64,000 bases of DNA from Hoplostethus atlanticus (taxonomy: Eukaryota > Chordata > Actinopteri > Trachichthyiformes > Trachichthyidae), in contig JAXDDX010000043.1 of assembly GCA_034670405.1 (NCBI GenBank), positions 2,821,501 to 2,885,500 of the forward strand, in the 5' to 3' direction. Both the position numbers and the translations under genes were made by a program. This document shows, in pieces, positions 1 to 42,127 of the stretch. The notes beneath the pieces were generated by a model. It worked only from the letters and a program-made list of their open reading frames with translations, searched no databases and was not told where the DNA came from. The stretch's first letter is position 1; every line of letters begins with the position of its first letter.

Positions 1-121
1 TAATAAGCTCACAAGAGAAAAACAAAAGGGAGGGAAATGTCGCTAAAACAATAACCTAACAACGCTAGTGAGATAATAAAGCCTTTTCCCTCTCAGCAAG
101 TGTGTGTGAGTGGTCCTGTAC

Positions 122-270
122 AGCTCGATGGGTAGAACATTACTACACACTAACACTGCCAGGGTTAGGGGTTTGATTCCCACCGGGGCCTCTCGTGCTA
201 GGAATGTATGCACTCATGATATTGTAAAGTGCTTTGTATAACAGCGAACCACCAAATGGTATATGCTGAG
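122..270 (+). mobile_element. tRNA-derived SINE
   Basis: A degenerate pol III A box (CAGCTCGATGGGTAGA) and B box (GGTTTGATTCC) lie about 45 bases apart. The tail contains TTGTAAAGTGCTTTGTATAA. Too diverged for a functional tRNA. Confidence 0.7.
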
Positions 271-1951
271 TAAATTGCGTGCGTGCATCAGAGGGGCTGA
301 TGGAGGGGAGCTGATGACAGGGGTCAGGGGGTCAAAGTCTCGGCCATGGAGCGGTACAATAGAGTAACAGGAACAGCAGCAGGGAGGAGCCGCAGAGAGG
401 GGGGAGGACAGAGGGAGGAAAGGAAGATAGGAGTCAACCGGGGTGAATCTGTCATTTCTATAGAAAGAAAAACTGAAAAACCGCCCTTGAAAAACAGCGG
501 GTTACTAGGGAGTAGCCCGTCCAGTCGACAACAATATGTCTAAAACCTAAAGGAAAGTATTAGAAAATGAAGTCAGCACAGATAATAGCGGTTAAATCAT
601 CTACTCTTCTTCTCTTCTTTTCTGAGGTCATTGAAGTGATGTCTTAAGGGGGGACATTAGATGCTTTATCTTGACATCTGAACCGGTTGAAACCATCCCG
701 ATCCGGTGGATTTACTGGTGGCCAGGGTGAGTCACGCCGTCTGTTAGCTGTGCCACGACTGGGTGCTTAGGAGTCTCTTAAAAACTTGAGAAGGGGTTGA
801 GAGCACTTGACAAGCGGGCTATTCCTCCTCCTCTGCTTTTGCCAACTCTTCATTTGGTGGGCTAATTTTCATTCCAGAGACTTGGTGAGGGGGTGGAGGG
901 GTGATTCCTCGAAGGTGTTATCTGACTACATCAACAACTCGCCTGCTTGTTGTGGCGGCTTAAAAGGAAGAAGGCACCAAATCCCATAAAACAGAAAGGC
1001 CGTGATGATAGAGAAACCAAAGAGAGAAAAAAGAAAATCATGGTCAGGGAAGGAACGAGCATGCAATTCCTGAATGAGGGAAGGTCTGGAAATAGGGAAC
1101 CGCTTAGTGAGGGGATAGAGAGAAAGAAAGAGATGGATGAAGAGGGTGAGGGTGAGACAGACTGACTGACTTTAGCGTCTAAATCCTGGGTAATGTGCAC
1201 CAGAGATCGTGAAACTGAGCTCTAATCGCTTCCGCCTGTCACATTAAATACAATTACCCCCGCACCTCAAAAATCCCTCACCACTTAGAAGAACCCAGTT
1301 ACTAATACATGCACTCTGCACCGCCATGTTCACGTCTGACATTCACAGAGGACCGGCGTGTTTGCGGTTTAAACTCCGCTCTCCACACTGGGCCTGCACC
1401 CAGCACAGAGGTATGTGTGAGAGAGCTGGAGTTTGACATGGAGGGCAGCAGGGAGAGAAGGAAGGGAGTCTGCTGTCTGCTTAATGACCCGGCGGTCAGA
1501 TCTTGTCTGGACGGTCTCACGCGAGAAATAAAAAAAGGTGTGTGTGTGTGTGTGTGTGGTGAGGAGTTGCTGGGTCATCTTGGCACCAGATTATTGGGGT
1601 TAGTGGGTGGGATGCCATATCTGAATTAGGTCCTGCCTCTCACCAAGATGGCCAACCTATCCAGAGCAAAATAACCAACAAATAATGCTGCAGCAGGGCC
1701 TGAGTGAATGGATGAATTAACCTAAAATAAAATCCTTAAGATGTCAAAAACACACATGCTTACAGCGTGGGGAAGGGTGCTTGAGATGGGCTTTACTTTG
1801 GGTAAATTGCAACACCTGTTAGTGTATTTGGACAGCAGTGTGTAAACAAGTGAGAAGGGATTGCTGGTTTCTTTCTGGCTTAGCGCAGGAGAATCGCTTT
1901 CTACTCCCGCCTGCATTCAAGGTATGTGTATACATGTGTAGTTAGGGCGTG

Positions 1952-1954
<3 letters not shown>

Positions 1955-2021
<67 letters not shown>
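1955..2021. repeat. (TG)n microsatellite
   Basis: About 33 uninterrupted TG units. Open frames that translate it as CVCV or HTHT are artefacts. Confidence 0.98.
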
Positions 2022-2022
<1 letters not shown>

Positions 2023-2624
2023 TCCCCATGTGATGATGTGCAGCTCTCTGGGACCTCACACACACAAACACATGCTGTATGCTTGTGTCCACAAACACCC
2101 ACATAGACACACAAACACAGAGGCTATGGGACAAACAGTAATCACTAGAGGGATACCAAGCGAGCCATATGGCTAGGAGCAGACCAGAGCCGGGCCAGAA
2201 CCAGAGCCAGGCGCTCATGCACCTTAGCATGATCTGTTCCAGAGACCAGAGACACACAGTGCACGGGTGGTCAACTGGAGAGGAGTGCTGAGTGTTTTTG
2301 CTCGAGTGGAAAGGAACTCAAATCACGTCAAGGCACACAGACACAAAACCTCAAACCTGTATGAGGTTTAGAGCACTTCACTTACATTACACACAGTGTA
2401 AGTAGGGATTTCTGTCTTAACATATTCCCCTGAGAAAGACGTATATATATATATATATATATGTATGTCTGGAACGAGGCATAGGGTCAGGCAGGAGCAG
2501 CAGCCTGGAGCACTAACAGGTTTCATGTCTGGTTCAACGACACTGTGACGAGGATGGATCCATTGCCTGTTGTGTTGGGTTAGTGTCTACGCAGCTACAT
2601 GAGCCCCTTACCAATCTACTGTCA

Positions 2625-33700
<31,076 letters not shown>

Positions 33701-33800
33701 GTTTGGCTTTCCCTCCTCAACTCCACGGTCCCGTTGCGACGTTGTGATTCCGTACGAGTTTTAGCAGAAAAATAAAGGAAAGGATAGCATCCGAGAAATA
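33701..33800 (-). promoter_or_regulatory. psmd1: psmd1 5' leader and promoter-proximal region
   Basis: The bases immediately upstream of the psmd1 start codon on the minus strand form its leader. I see no TATA box, as expected of a housekeeping proteasome gene. The exact transcription start cannot be placed from sequence alone. Confidence 0.35.
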
Positions 33801-36051
33801 CACTAGAGTGGAACAAACCGCAGCCGCTGCTAACTTCTTTTTGCCCAATAATGCAAGTCCCCTTCAAAAGGACCTGCGATTTGGACGACCTATTTTGTGC
33901 CTGATGAAAAAGATATTCAACTGCATTACATTATCCGCTGTATCTTGGTCGCTGGGCAAACCCGTATCAGATCAACAACTTATTCACACAGCAACCTATT
34001 CACAGAAGTTCCGGTTTTATTGAGGAGGAATTATATAAATAAATTACATAAACGTGTCCATTTATGAACCGGCGTCTCCAAAGCCGGTCTCCCGTGATTC
34101 AGTTCTTTTGCCTGTGCTTTCTGCACAGTACATTGTGGCCAGTAGGGGACTTGAACTTGATACACTACGCTGACACTTTCAAATTTTTATCAAAGGGCAT
34201 CAAGTTAATTGAAAATATATTCCAGTACAATTCGCGTGTTCTGTTGTGATTTCAACTAGACCTGTAGTTGCAGTATATAAATACTGTATATTAGCTGTAG
34301 TATAAATTAAAGCCTGTCGATAATGTAGACATTGGAAACGTGTAATGTAAATCATTTGTAAATCAGCTGTTTCTGGCCAATTTCATATTTTGGGATATAG
34401 CTTTTTTTTTTTTTTTACAATGCTTACCACATAGCACCTCATCGAGCTCAAAAGCTCAAAAGATTGTGGCTGTCATACAGATATATTTGACATATTTGAG
34501 AAAAGTCTTTAAGGTTCTGACCGACTTATTTGCCCTCTGAACCTACCCATATCCAAAGCTTTGAAAGTCAAGCCATCACCCCTTTCTCCATGACCTTCTT
34601 AACACATTATTGCTCACTCAAACAAACAATACACTTTAAATGTGTTATATTTATTTCCATTTATATGAATACACAGATGATAGTCACCTACACAAAATTA
34701 TAAATAAGTTAAAGGCAAACTGTTCAATTTCTAGGCTTATTAGTGCAATTGTCAGTACTGGTCATCTAAGGCACATGATATTTACATTCATAGGCTACCT
34801 TGATTCATACCACATTCAAACATAGAACCTTAATTTAAATGCTATGTTTCAATGACATAAACATACTGGTCTTACCGCACACTACTCTTATCCTGTACTA
34901 AGATAAAGGGCAATATGAGACAGGAAAAAAGAATGAGTGTCTCTAACTGCATGTCTATGTCAACAAATACTTTGAATATACTTGGTGTTGTAGATAGATG
35001 ATTTGACAAAGTATGACTAACTGATCAACAGGAAACATTTTGGCTTGTGAGCCATTTTAAACTGTCGTGTGTAGACTTGTCTGTGGCTAATCAAAGAATA
35101 TCTCAGCCAACATGGCAACAGATTGACACTCTTTAGCAGCAGATGTTGCTTGAGGCAAAGTTGTACGCCAACTGAACAGCAGGGATATCGAACACAGTGA
35201 AGCAACATGGCAACAGGTAGTATGAATCTTTAGCACCAGATGTTGCTTAAGGCCAAGTTTTGACTTAACAGTGCAAACACTGTCCACAGTGACTGGGGTG
35301 CGGCCATGGGTCACGTGTCGCCATATTAACTGTCCCTTCCAGCTGTTTCTCCATCCACGTGAGGTCCGGCGGACAGAGAATTGGTTTTCAGAGGAATCCC
35401 TTCCTCTTTACTTCCAGTGTCACCTGAAAAACAATCAAAACACAGTTATGTAGCCTTGTTGTCTGCCCTTGGGGTTAATGGAGAGAGTAAGACAAGGCAG
35501 TCTGGCTGCTGGTGGATTTGGGCATTTCCCTCATCCAAAGGCCCAATGAGTGAAGTGTTAATCTAATCCTACACACCATGGTGTCAGCCATGGATCAATG
35601 TGTATGCTATTAGGGTTAGAACAATATAATGGAGGTTCCTCCCTGACCACAGCTATATGAAAACTGTAAAACCTGCAATTGCATTTTAGTTTTTCATTTA
35701 ATTGTTCAATAATGTTTTTTATATCAATGAATTCTTTATTTTAAACGGCGTAATGTATTCCCACCACTGACTATGTGAGGTGAGTCCCCCTGTCTTAAAG
35801 AGCTGCTAGCACTACAAGAATTTCATTATTCTGGGTTTCAATGGAGAGTTTCAGTGTCCAAATGGTATGAATGCTATTTCAGGCTTTTCCACCCTGCCAA
35901 TAATTCAATTCTGGGGGAAACACAATACTCTGACTTATTTGGGCATAAAATAATACTAAATATCAACATAACAAAATATTGGCTATCAGCAGCTTCAGTA
36001 CAAAAATATCATGATCAGCATCGGCCTTTCATCATGCAATCAGTCAAAACC
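33801..36051. other. intergenic, psmd1 to C2orf72-like gene
   Basis: AT-rich unique sequence with the diverged direct repeat at 35108-35260. No exon, RNA gene or further transposon recognised. The interval 36,553-37,003 is similar. Confidence 0.6.
35108..35260. repeat. diverged direct repeat pair, about 55 bp
   Basis: 35108-35163 and 35203-35260 share AACATGGCAACAG, CTTTAGCA, CCAGATGTTGCTT/GCAGATGTTGCTT and AGGC(A/C)AAGTT. Intergenic. Confidence 0.75.
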
Positions 36052-36552
36052 TACACTATATACCTATATAGCTTGCTGGACATCCCATTCTAAAACCATG
36101 GGCATTAATATGGAGTTGGACCCCCCCCACTCTTTCCACAAGCTTTTGGAGTGTGTCTGTCATTCAGCCAAAAGAGCATTAGTGAGGTCAGGCAGTGATG
36201 TTGGATGAGAAGGCCTGGCTCGCAATTGGCATTCTGATTCCTCCCAAAGGTTCAATGGGGTTGAGGTCAGGGCTCTGTGCAGGCCAGTCGAGTTCCTCCA
36301 CACCAAACTGGTCTAACCATGTCTTTATGGACCTCGCTTTGTGCACAGGGGCTCAGTCATGCTGGAACAGCAAAGGGCCTTCCCCAAACTGTTGCCACAA
36401 TGTTGGAAGCGTCCAATTGGCTAAAATGTCTTGGTATCCTGTAGCATTAAGATTACCTTCACTGGAACTAAGGGGCCAAGCCCAAACCCTGAAGAACACC
36501 TGAACTCAATAACTAGTAGGGGTGTCCACTGACTTTCTGGCCATATAGTGTA
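36052..36552 (-). mobile_element. Tc1/mariner element, internally deleted, copy 2
   Basis: Same family as the copy at 12396, in the opposite orientation. The right inverted repeat is nearly intact; the left one has lost about 36 bases, leaving only TACACTATAT. The transposase remnant is broken. It shares the same N-terminal deletion as copy 1, so both come from an already deleted subfamily. It lies between psmd1 and the C2orf72-like gene. Confidence 0.9.
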
Positions 36553-36681
36553 TAAGCTATTACAAAAAGAGTGGCACCTTAGCCAAATGTCAGCATACTG
36601 TTAAAAGTAGGCCACACAAACAAACTGCCTATCTTCAGATGTAAGCAAGTGCCAAATATTTGTGGCATTTCTTTTAACCTG

Positions 36682-36780
36682 CAGGGAGTGCCAGCTGGGT
36701 GGGGTTTACTGCATCAGGACAGCTCAGATGGTGTCAGGGAAGTTGGCACATAAAAGTATACTAACTTTCAAATGCTGTCC
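36682..36780 (+). repeat. dispersed repeat, copy 1
   Basis: Contains CAGATGGTGTCAGGGAAGTT then GGCACA, shared with 40466-40540 in the same orientation. Family not identified. Confidence 0.6.
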
Positions 36781-37003
36781 TGTGATTGTCTAATCTTTCA
36801 GTCTCTCACTGCGTTGTCCTAAACGACAAAACCTACACAGCACACGGTCCGGTGTTAGTAATTGTTGGTTTATCATTTACAATTTGGAGTTGACGAGTGT
36901 TGATTGGAGAGTTGTTTGTGCACTCATAGAGCTGATGTGTTCAAAACCATAAAACGTGTTAACTCTTAACTCTGATGGGTGTGGCCTGATAGAGAGTTGC
37001 ATT

Positions 37004-37194
37004 TCAAATAGAGATTGGAAATGCCCCGGACCCGGACCCAGCTTCAGTCAGACCCAACCAGAATGGGATGGTGCCTCTACCTCTCTGCCTGCTGGTTGGA
37101 GAGCTGTTGGCCTGGCCTCTTATTCCTCGTCTGAGAGGCCAGGGCAAACACCGCAATGGCCAGAACAGCGGGTCCCCTCTATCGCTGGCGTTAT
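37004..37194 (-). CDS. C2orf72: C2orf72-like exon 2 (last)
   Basis: Phase-1 acceptor CTGCCTTTTCAG. The exon reads NASDRGDPLFWPLRCLPWPL, then a basic serine/threonine tail, and ends at a TGA at 37004-37006. A possible internal donor (CAGAG|GTAGAGG) could lead to a further exon, so the C-terminus is less certain than the start of this exon. Confidence 0.65.
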
Positions 37195-38866
37195 CTGAAA
37201 AGGCAGTTATAAGCATTTAACAATTTGGCAGCTTATCTAAGGGGCAGATTGTTTGATGAAAGCTTCTTTTGTTTCCAGGCCCATTGCAGCCAAGCCTGGG
37301 AAAAAGAAAAAAAAACGCACTTGTGTGCATAAATGTCTGGTCTTGTGAGTGTCATGGATTGACCTACATAATGGAGTACCCTACTAAGCCTTGATGGACA
37401 CAATAGTGGACTACCTAACAAAACAAACCACCCTAATACATGTATAACATTCCTAGATCTTACAGTGTGTCTGTGGTGCCAATAGTGAGTTTATAGTGAC
37501 TTAAAAACTTTAGGATTAATCTCCTTTGATATCACTATAATATCAATATCACTGTAGAGATTGATGGTGTGTCTGTGGTACTCAGTTGTAGATTTATAGT
37601 GAATTTATTCTCCTACAGTATCGCTATAATATTATTCAACTTCAAATTAGGGATTTATAATTTTGCTATATCTGTATATATACACAGCAGCCTTCCACAT
37701 TTTATTACAGGATTACTTTTTCATTGGGCTCCAGGGGTTGGGGGCCAGGAGGAAAGAATTTCCCTGCAGGTACTCATTTTCAAGGCATTGCAAATGCAGA
37801 CAGCAAACAAGCCTCTGCTCTGTTATCTATTTGACCCCTGGTCAGCTGAGGAAAAGTCAGGTTAGGCTGCCTTAGGTAGATATGCCATGTTCTATACCCA
37901 TTACTCTGTTTTCATGTACTTTTGTCTGTAAACATCCGATTTGCCATAACTGATTGATAATTGATTGTGTCATAAATCAGCATGTGCCTATTAGGCCTGT
38001 AAAGTCATGTTGAGGCTCGTTCGTGTTAAAGGGCTGTATATAAACTTGACTTGGCTCTGATTTGAAAGCACTTGAAAACATTTGAAAACAGTTGTTATTG
38101 CACCTGCTGTTTGAGACGAGTAGAGGACTTTGCAGGCGTTTCTCTTGATGGTGAGCACCGCGGCCTCTGTCTCTGGGACGAAACTGCCGACCCAGATTGT
38201 CTCTGGTGAGTGTTTGCGGAACACCGAGCGGATCAGGCGCTCCAGGAGTTCCGCGCACTGACGCGTCTCCGCGCTGTCCTGTGCGGCGCGTATTAATCCA
38301 AGCAGGGCCGGCCGGGCGCTGCTGGCACGTTTCGTACGCGCGCTCACGTCCTTCAAAATCTCTTTCACACACACTTCGTTTGAACTCTTCGCGAGGAACT
38401 CCTGTCTGAAGAGGAATATGATGATGGGAACGTCAATAGTTCGCTTCAGGCTGCAAATGTTGAGGCTGGACGTTGCGATCCTCTGAGCGTCTCCTTTCCG
38501 CCTTTTATCCCCCGCCGACGTGGCTCTCAATCCCAAATCCTTGGGCCTCGTTGACAGGGGAGCGTCTTTACACTGGACTGTCTCAGTCTTGCAACGAACG
38601 TCGCTTTCACTCGCAGCATCGCCGTGACTGCCCGGAGGAGAGGAGCGGAGATGCCCGTTTCCGCTGCTGTCGGCCGGACCGCCGCTGCTGTTAAACATAT
38701 CGCGGATGAACTCCTGCAATACTCCGGCGTCATCCTCCTCCTCTTCGGTTTTGCAGGCATCACTAACCAAATAGATCCTCTCCTTACCTCCGATCTGAGT
38801 GATCATCTGCTGAAACTCCGTCTCTTCTGCGGGCAGCGTGTCCTCCAGGCAGGCCGGGTCTGCCAT
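37004..38866 (-). CDS. C2orf72: C2orf72-like protein, two coding exons
   Basis: Uncharacterised vertebrate protein encoded next to PSMD1 in human. Exon 1 is 38104-38866 and starts MADPACLEDTLPAEETEFQQ. Exon 2 is 37004-37194, ends at a TGA, and is entered through acceptor TGCCTTTTCAG in matching phase 1. The join gives 317 residues. Visible blocks are a GGKERIYLVSDA strand, an acidic loop, VPIIIFLFRQEF, VKEILKDVSARTK, PALLGLIRAAQD, LLERLIRSVFRKHSPETIWV, KRNACKVLYSSQTA and, in exon 2, PLFWPLRCLPWPLRRGIRGQ, which I match to the CFSWGPWSRRK segment of the human protein as I remember it. An unspliced reading continues to 37991, but its tail after SSQTAG looks like intron and the donor CAG|GTGCAA lies at that point. 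Function unknown. Exon 1 is GC-rich and CpG-rich. Confidence 0.78.
38104..38866 (-). CDS. C2orf72: C2orf72-like exon 1
   Basis: An open frame of 254 codons plus one base, ending ...CAAACAGCAG|GTGCAATA. CpG content is much higher than in the neighbouring introns, consistent with a promoter-proximal CpG-rich first exon. The start codon is the first in-frame ATG. Confidence 0.85.
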
Positions 38867-39328
38867 GATGCCCGCGTATGCGCAATCACAGCTTTACGGA
38901 TCGTCTACAGAGAGATGGGTTCACTGACAAATCCATCCGCCGCCACCTCCCTGACCGCTCCTGACCCGTGGACGTGCAGAGAGACTTGCTCCTACTTGGT
39001 GGAAGGAAACACCAGCAGAGAGGGTGGGGATAAAAGCTCTGTGTTTATTTCTATTGGCCGCTGCGTTTTGGTAGGCGGGGCCATCTGCGACTAGAAGCGA
39101 ATACACTGCAGGCAACACAAGCCTTTTACAGGACAATTAAGTTACACTTTAATGCAATGGATAACATTACCTAAGTACAAGCTGATGATTTGATAATAAA
39201 AGTTCATAGACATGATAGCACCACCACCATAATGACATAATGCCACAATGTAGACTTATAAGCAGACAGAGTAGTGAACTGTTATCTCTTCTAAACAGGT
39301 CCTGGGCCAGGCTGTGGATAAGGAAGTC

Positions 39329-39406
39329 TCAGGGTGAGGTCACTCTCTTGATTCCCAATATCTGCATAGAAATGAGTCCATTCTCTCCGAGGTTGTAGAA
39401 GCCCAT
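39329..39406 (-). CDS. gene B exon 5 (C-terminus)
   Basis: Preceded by a long pyrimidine tract and acceptor (CTCTTTGTTTTTTCTCTGC then TTTGACAG-like TTTGACAAG). Phase 0. Encodes MGFYNLGENGLISMQILGIK plus five residues and a TGA. A possible AATAAA for this strand lies at about 39044-39049. Confidence 0.55.
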   Translation of the reverse strand: MGFYNLGENGLISMQILGIKRVTSP

Positions 39407-42127
39407 CTTGTCAAAGCAGAGAAAAAACAAAGAGAAGGCAATCATGAGCCCCAACTTCTGTAGCACAGGGCCTTCACTTGTGCACCTCAACACTTTTACT
39501 TGATTGTTAGTGCGTCCTTCAGTGCATGCCTTCTCAGTGAGTTCAAATGGCTTTCGCCCTAAAACCCAGAGTGAAGTGCCTTCATTGCAGTCTGCTCGGC
39601 TCCTGTGACTAATCCTTTAATCCACTCATGCCCGTTTCTTAATGTCAAGGCTCTGTCAATTTGACATTCCAGCGAGTTCATGAATTGAAATCTAAGTCAC
39701 ATAACCTCAACTAGCACTCTGCTATAGTCTGTGTGTGGGGTTGCCTTATTGTTTACTGATGAATGAATGATAAACCTGAGAGGCTGACCAAAACTAATAG
39801 ATAGGGTTCAGCCTTGGACCTTAGACTGGCTAATCATTGATTGATAGGTGTGTTGCCCCTCTGTCAAGAGCTATGTCACTGGCTCACAAGTGTCTTTTAT
39901 TTTGTAGTATCTCTCTTACTGCATCATAGCGTCAGTGCATTCAAACTGAAGTGGAATATTCCCGTTTGGATATCTAACATGTAACATCTCCCACATGCAC
40001 AGTAAATTGAGTTTTGCTGTTGTTGATTTTCATTTTTTTATATTTAGCCATGGTGATTCTACTTGTGCGGTAGATCAGAGCTCTGTAATCCAACCCTCCC
40101 CATCTCTTTCAGTCCCCTCACAGCAAATCCTCCAGTGTTAAGACATATTGGTTTTTTATTTACAATCATTTGGAGTGGACAACTTTGTGTGAACTTACGC
40201 CCTCGATAACATACTGACCTCTCCGTGCAGGTCAAGGAGGACCTGAGGGTCGAGGAACTCTGTTGGACCAGCGATTAAGACACGGAGACCTAAACGAACT
40301 GGGAAGAAAAGTGAACCAAATCGTATCATAATGTAAAAACAAGCCTGGATGGCCCTATCGTCCTTGAGTAAAAAGAAAAGCTGAAATCATCATTGTTGCA
40401 AACTTTTTACCAATACACCCTTCAGTCTTTTCTTCAGACCTGGGTCAAGCAGTAGCAGTTCATCTGCAGGGAGTGGTTTACAGAACCAGGACGGTTCAGA
40501 TGGTGTCAGGGAAGTTGGCACAAAACTATAAAAAGTGTTGAATTAACTCTGACTGATAGAAACACTGGCACAGTGTTGGGTTTTACTCTCTCACGGTTCA
40601 ATTAACACTTTTGCCACCGATCTGGCACCAGAGTAGGGTGAAACAAACAACAGAAAGTATTTGCAAATACTATTTGGCCCAGGTCAGCTTATCTTCAGTT
40701 CACTGATAACACGTCTTGATTTCATCATGCTACGTACAATGTGTCAAAGAGATGCGGCAATGTTGCACAACCTGTGATTTTCTTAGATGACAGCAGATCT
40801 CTTATAGAGGATATATGAGAGGCTGTCAATATCGTTGAAGGCAACATAGGACTGTTTCCCGGACTTCGGCTGTTATTCTGTGTCATGTTGGTGTCATGCA
40901 GGATCTGCAGTTGCATGGGTGAAACTGTGGACATCACACAACAGATGTTTTTATTATGACGTTTGGATTACAGCACCATTTAAAAAAAACAATATGTAAA
41001 AACCATGTTTATACTGTAAGAACATGGTGTCATCTAGGGCATTAACTTGGCATATTGCTGCTCTGACAGGCACAGAAAGCAGATGACATGATAACCTGTT
41101 GAGGAGGAATGCTGCTGGAGTGGTTGTCCCTCAGAGCTGGAAGCTGTTTCCGTCTCCCCCAGCGATGCAGCCGCCCTGGAATCTGAGACATTTCGCTTGG
41201 TGAATTAATCCTATTATTTGGATTCTCATTGTTAGTTGGGAAATGGAAACAAGATCTTTGAAACATGAGTGTGAGTTGAAATTTTAAACTTTCAATGACG
41301 TAGAAAAGCAACAAGTTGTTTAGTGTATTTTAGGTTAACCAGCTGAGTCATCCTGGCCAGCTTTATTACAGGAAAACTCTAAAACACATTCCAGGCTATT
41401 TACCTTTTTGTTGTATCCACTGTCCCTTAACCTGCCTCATCTACTTCTGCTTCAGTTACTGATTTCCTACATTTCCCAGAATGCTTTTCAACATACCCCA
41501 GAGAAGGGGCATGAACGTGTTGCTCTGTCAGCAGTGGGCATAATGGCATATAAATACAGCTGGTTAGCCACGTAGTTTGTGAACACTGGGGCGTGTCTAT
41601 GATCGTGGCCGTTGCATTCTGGTCTATTTAGGCTGCTGTCAGTGGAGAAATTGGCGTCTCTCCTCTTCTACGATGTGTGATTGTTGAACGTCGGTCTAGA
41701 AAGAAACCCTTGCTCTTTGATTCTGAGTGGCTGACATCAAAACCTGACATTTACCGTTGATGTTTTAGATCAATGAAACATTCTCTGATATCAAACTCCA
41801 TTGTAGCTGCTGGAAATAGAGAGAAATCCACCACCAAACAACTAAAAATCAATCAGTGTTTTTAGGTGGATTTTCCCTTTTCCCTTCCCTTCCCCTCACT
41901 TCGAGGCTTGATGATCATCATCACAACAACTATTATGTTACTATTATATATGGATGTCAAACAACATAAATCACATTCTTGGAAGAGATCATTTTACAAG
42001 ACAAGAACAATAACAGTATTGGGTTTTTACTTAAAACAAATTCCTTACCGACAAAGTAGGTTCCGAGAAGCAGTAAGTAAAGAAAGTGACCAAAACCACC
42101 AATGGCACAAGCTTTCCTCCTTGTCAT
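39329..42127 (-). CDS. gene B: novel 158-residue secreted protein, five exons
   Basis: Not recognised. Assembled from five minus-strand exons: 42049-42127, 41096-41182, 40772-40924, 40219-40298, 39329-39406. They total 477 nt with canonical GT-AG junctions and phases 1,1,1,0. Exon 1 is a signal peptide (MTRRKACAIGG, then FLYLLLLGTYFV). Exons 2-3 are Ser/Gln/Thr-rich (SLGETETASSSEGQPLQQHS) with possible N-glycosylation at NMT and NNS. Exons 4-5 encode a short hydrophobic/charged module (RLGLRVLIAGPTEFLDPQVL, then MGFYNLGENGLISMQILGIK) and a TGA. The mature part has no cysteine and no transmembrane helix. Exon count, phases and a weakly similar final module match gene A at 46151-52481, so the two look like tandem paralogues. 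An in-frame ATG upstream at 42187 would hide the signal peptide, so the inner ATG is preferred. Real splicing is inferred; transcript data would settle it. Confidence 0.6.
40219..41182 (-). CDS. gene B exons 2-4
   Basis: Exon 2 (41096-41182, 87 nt, acceptor GTCTCAG, donor CAACAG|GTTATC) and exon 3 (40772-40924, 153 nt, acceptor TGTCCACAG, donor CACAG|GTTGTG) are both phase 1-1 and could be skipped without shifting the frame. Exon 4 (40219-40298, 80 nt, acceptor TTTTCTTCCCAG, donor GAGAG|GTCAGT) runs from phase 1 to phase 0. The intron between exons 3 and 4 contains a dispersed repeat (about 40466-40640). Confidence 0.55.
40466..40640 (+). repeat. dispersed repeat, copy 2
   Basis: Shares CAGATGGTGTCAGGGAAGTT with 36682-36780, then continues into GTGTTGAATTAACTCTGAC and CAATTAACACTTTTGCC. 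In a gene B intron. Confidence 0.6.
42049..42127 (-). CDS. gene B exon 1 (signal peptide)
   Basis: Twenty-six codons plus one base: a basic start (MTRRK), a hydrophobic core (FLYLLLLGTYFV), then the donor GTCG|GTAAGG. This is the usual layout of a secreted-protein first exon with a phase-1 intron near the cleavage site. Confidence 0.6.

Noticed and set aside
1901..2257. Open frames rich in HTHT/CVCV around dinucleotide repeats (also at 60,100-60,300 and 63,300)
   Set aside because: Pure translations of CA/TG or ACAG microsatellites.
37991..38103. Unspliced C-terminus of the C2orf72-like protein
   Set aside because: A CAG|GTGCAA donor lies at the boundary and a phase-matched exon with the conserved motif lies downstream, so this part is probably intron.
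39329..39570. Long minus-strand reading RKPFELTEK through to the stop at 39329, with a membrane-like IAFSLFFLCF segment
   Set aside because: The hydrophobic segment is the pyrimidine tract of the intron. The phase-0 acceptor just before ATGGGC fits gene B exon 4.
39329..40298. STAS-domain tail of an SLC26 anion transporter
   Set aside because: LIAGPTEFLDPQ then GFYNLGENGL looked similar to SLC26 C-termini, but upstream exons encode a signal peptide and a Ser-rich stretch, not a transporter.
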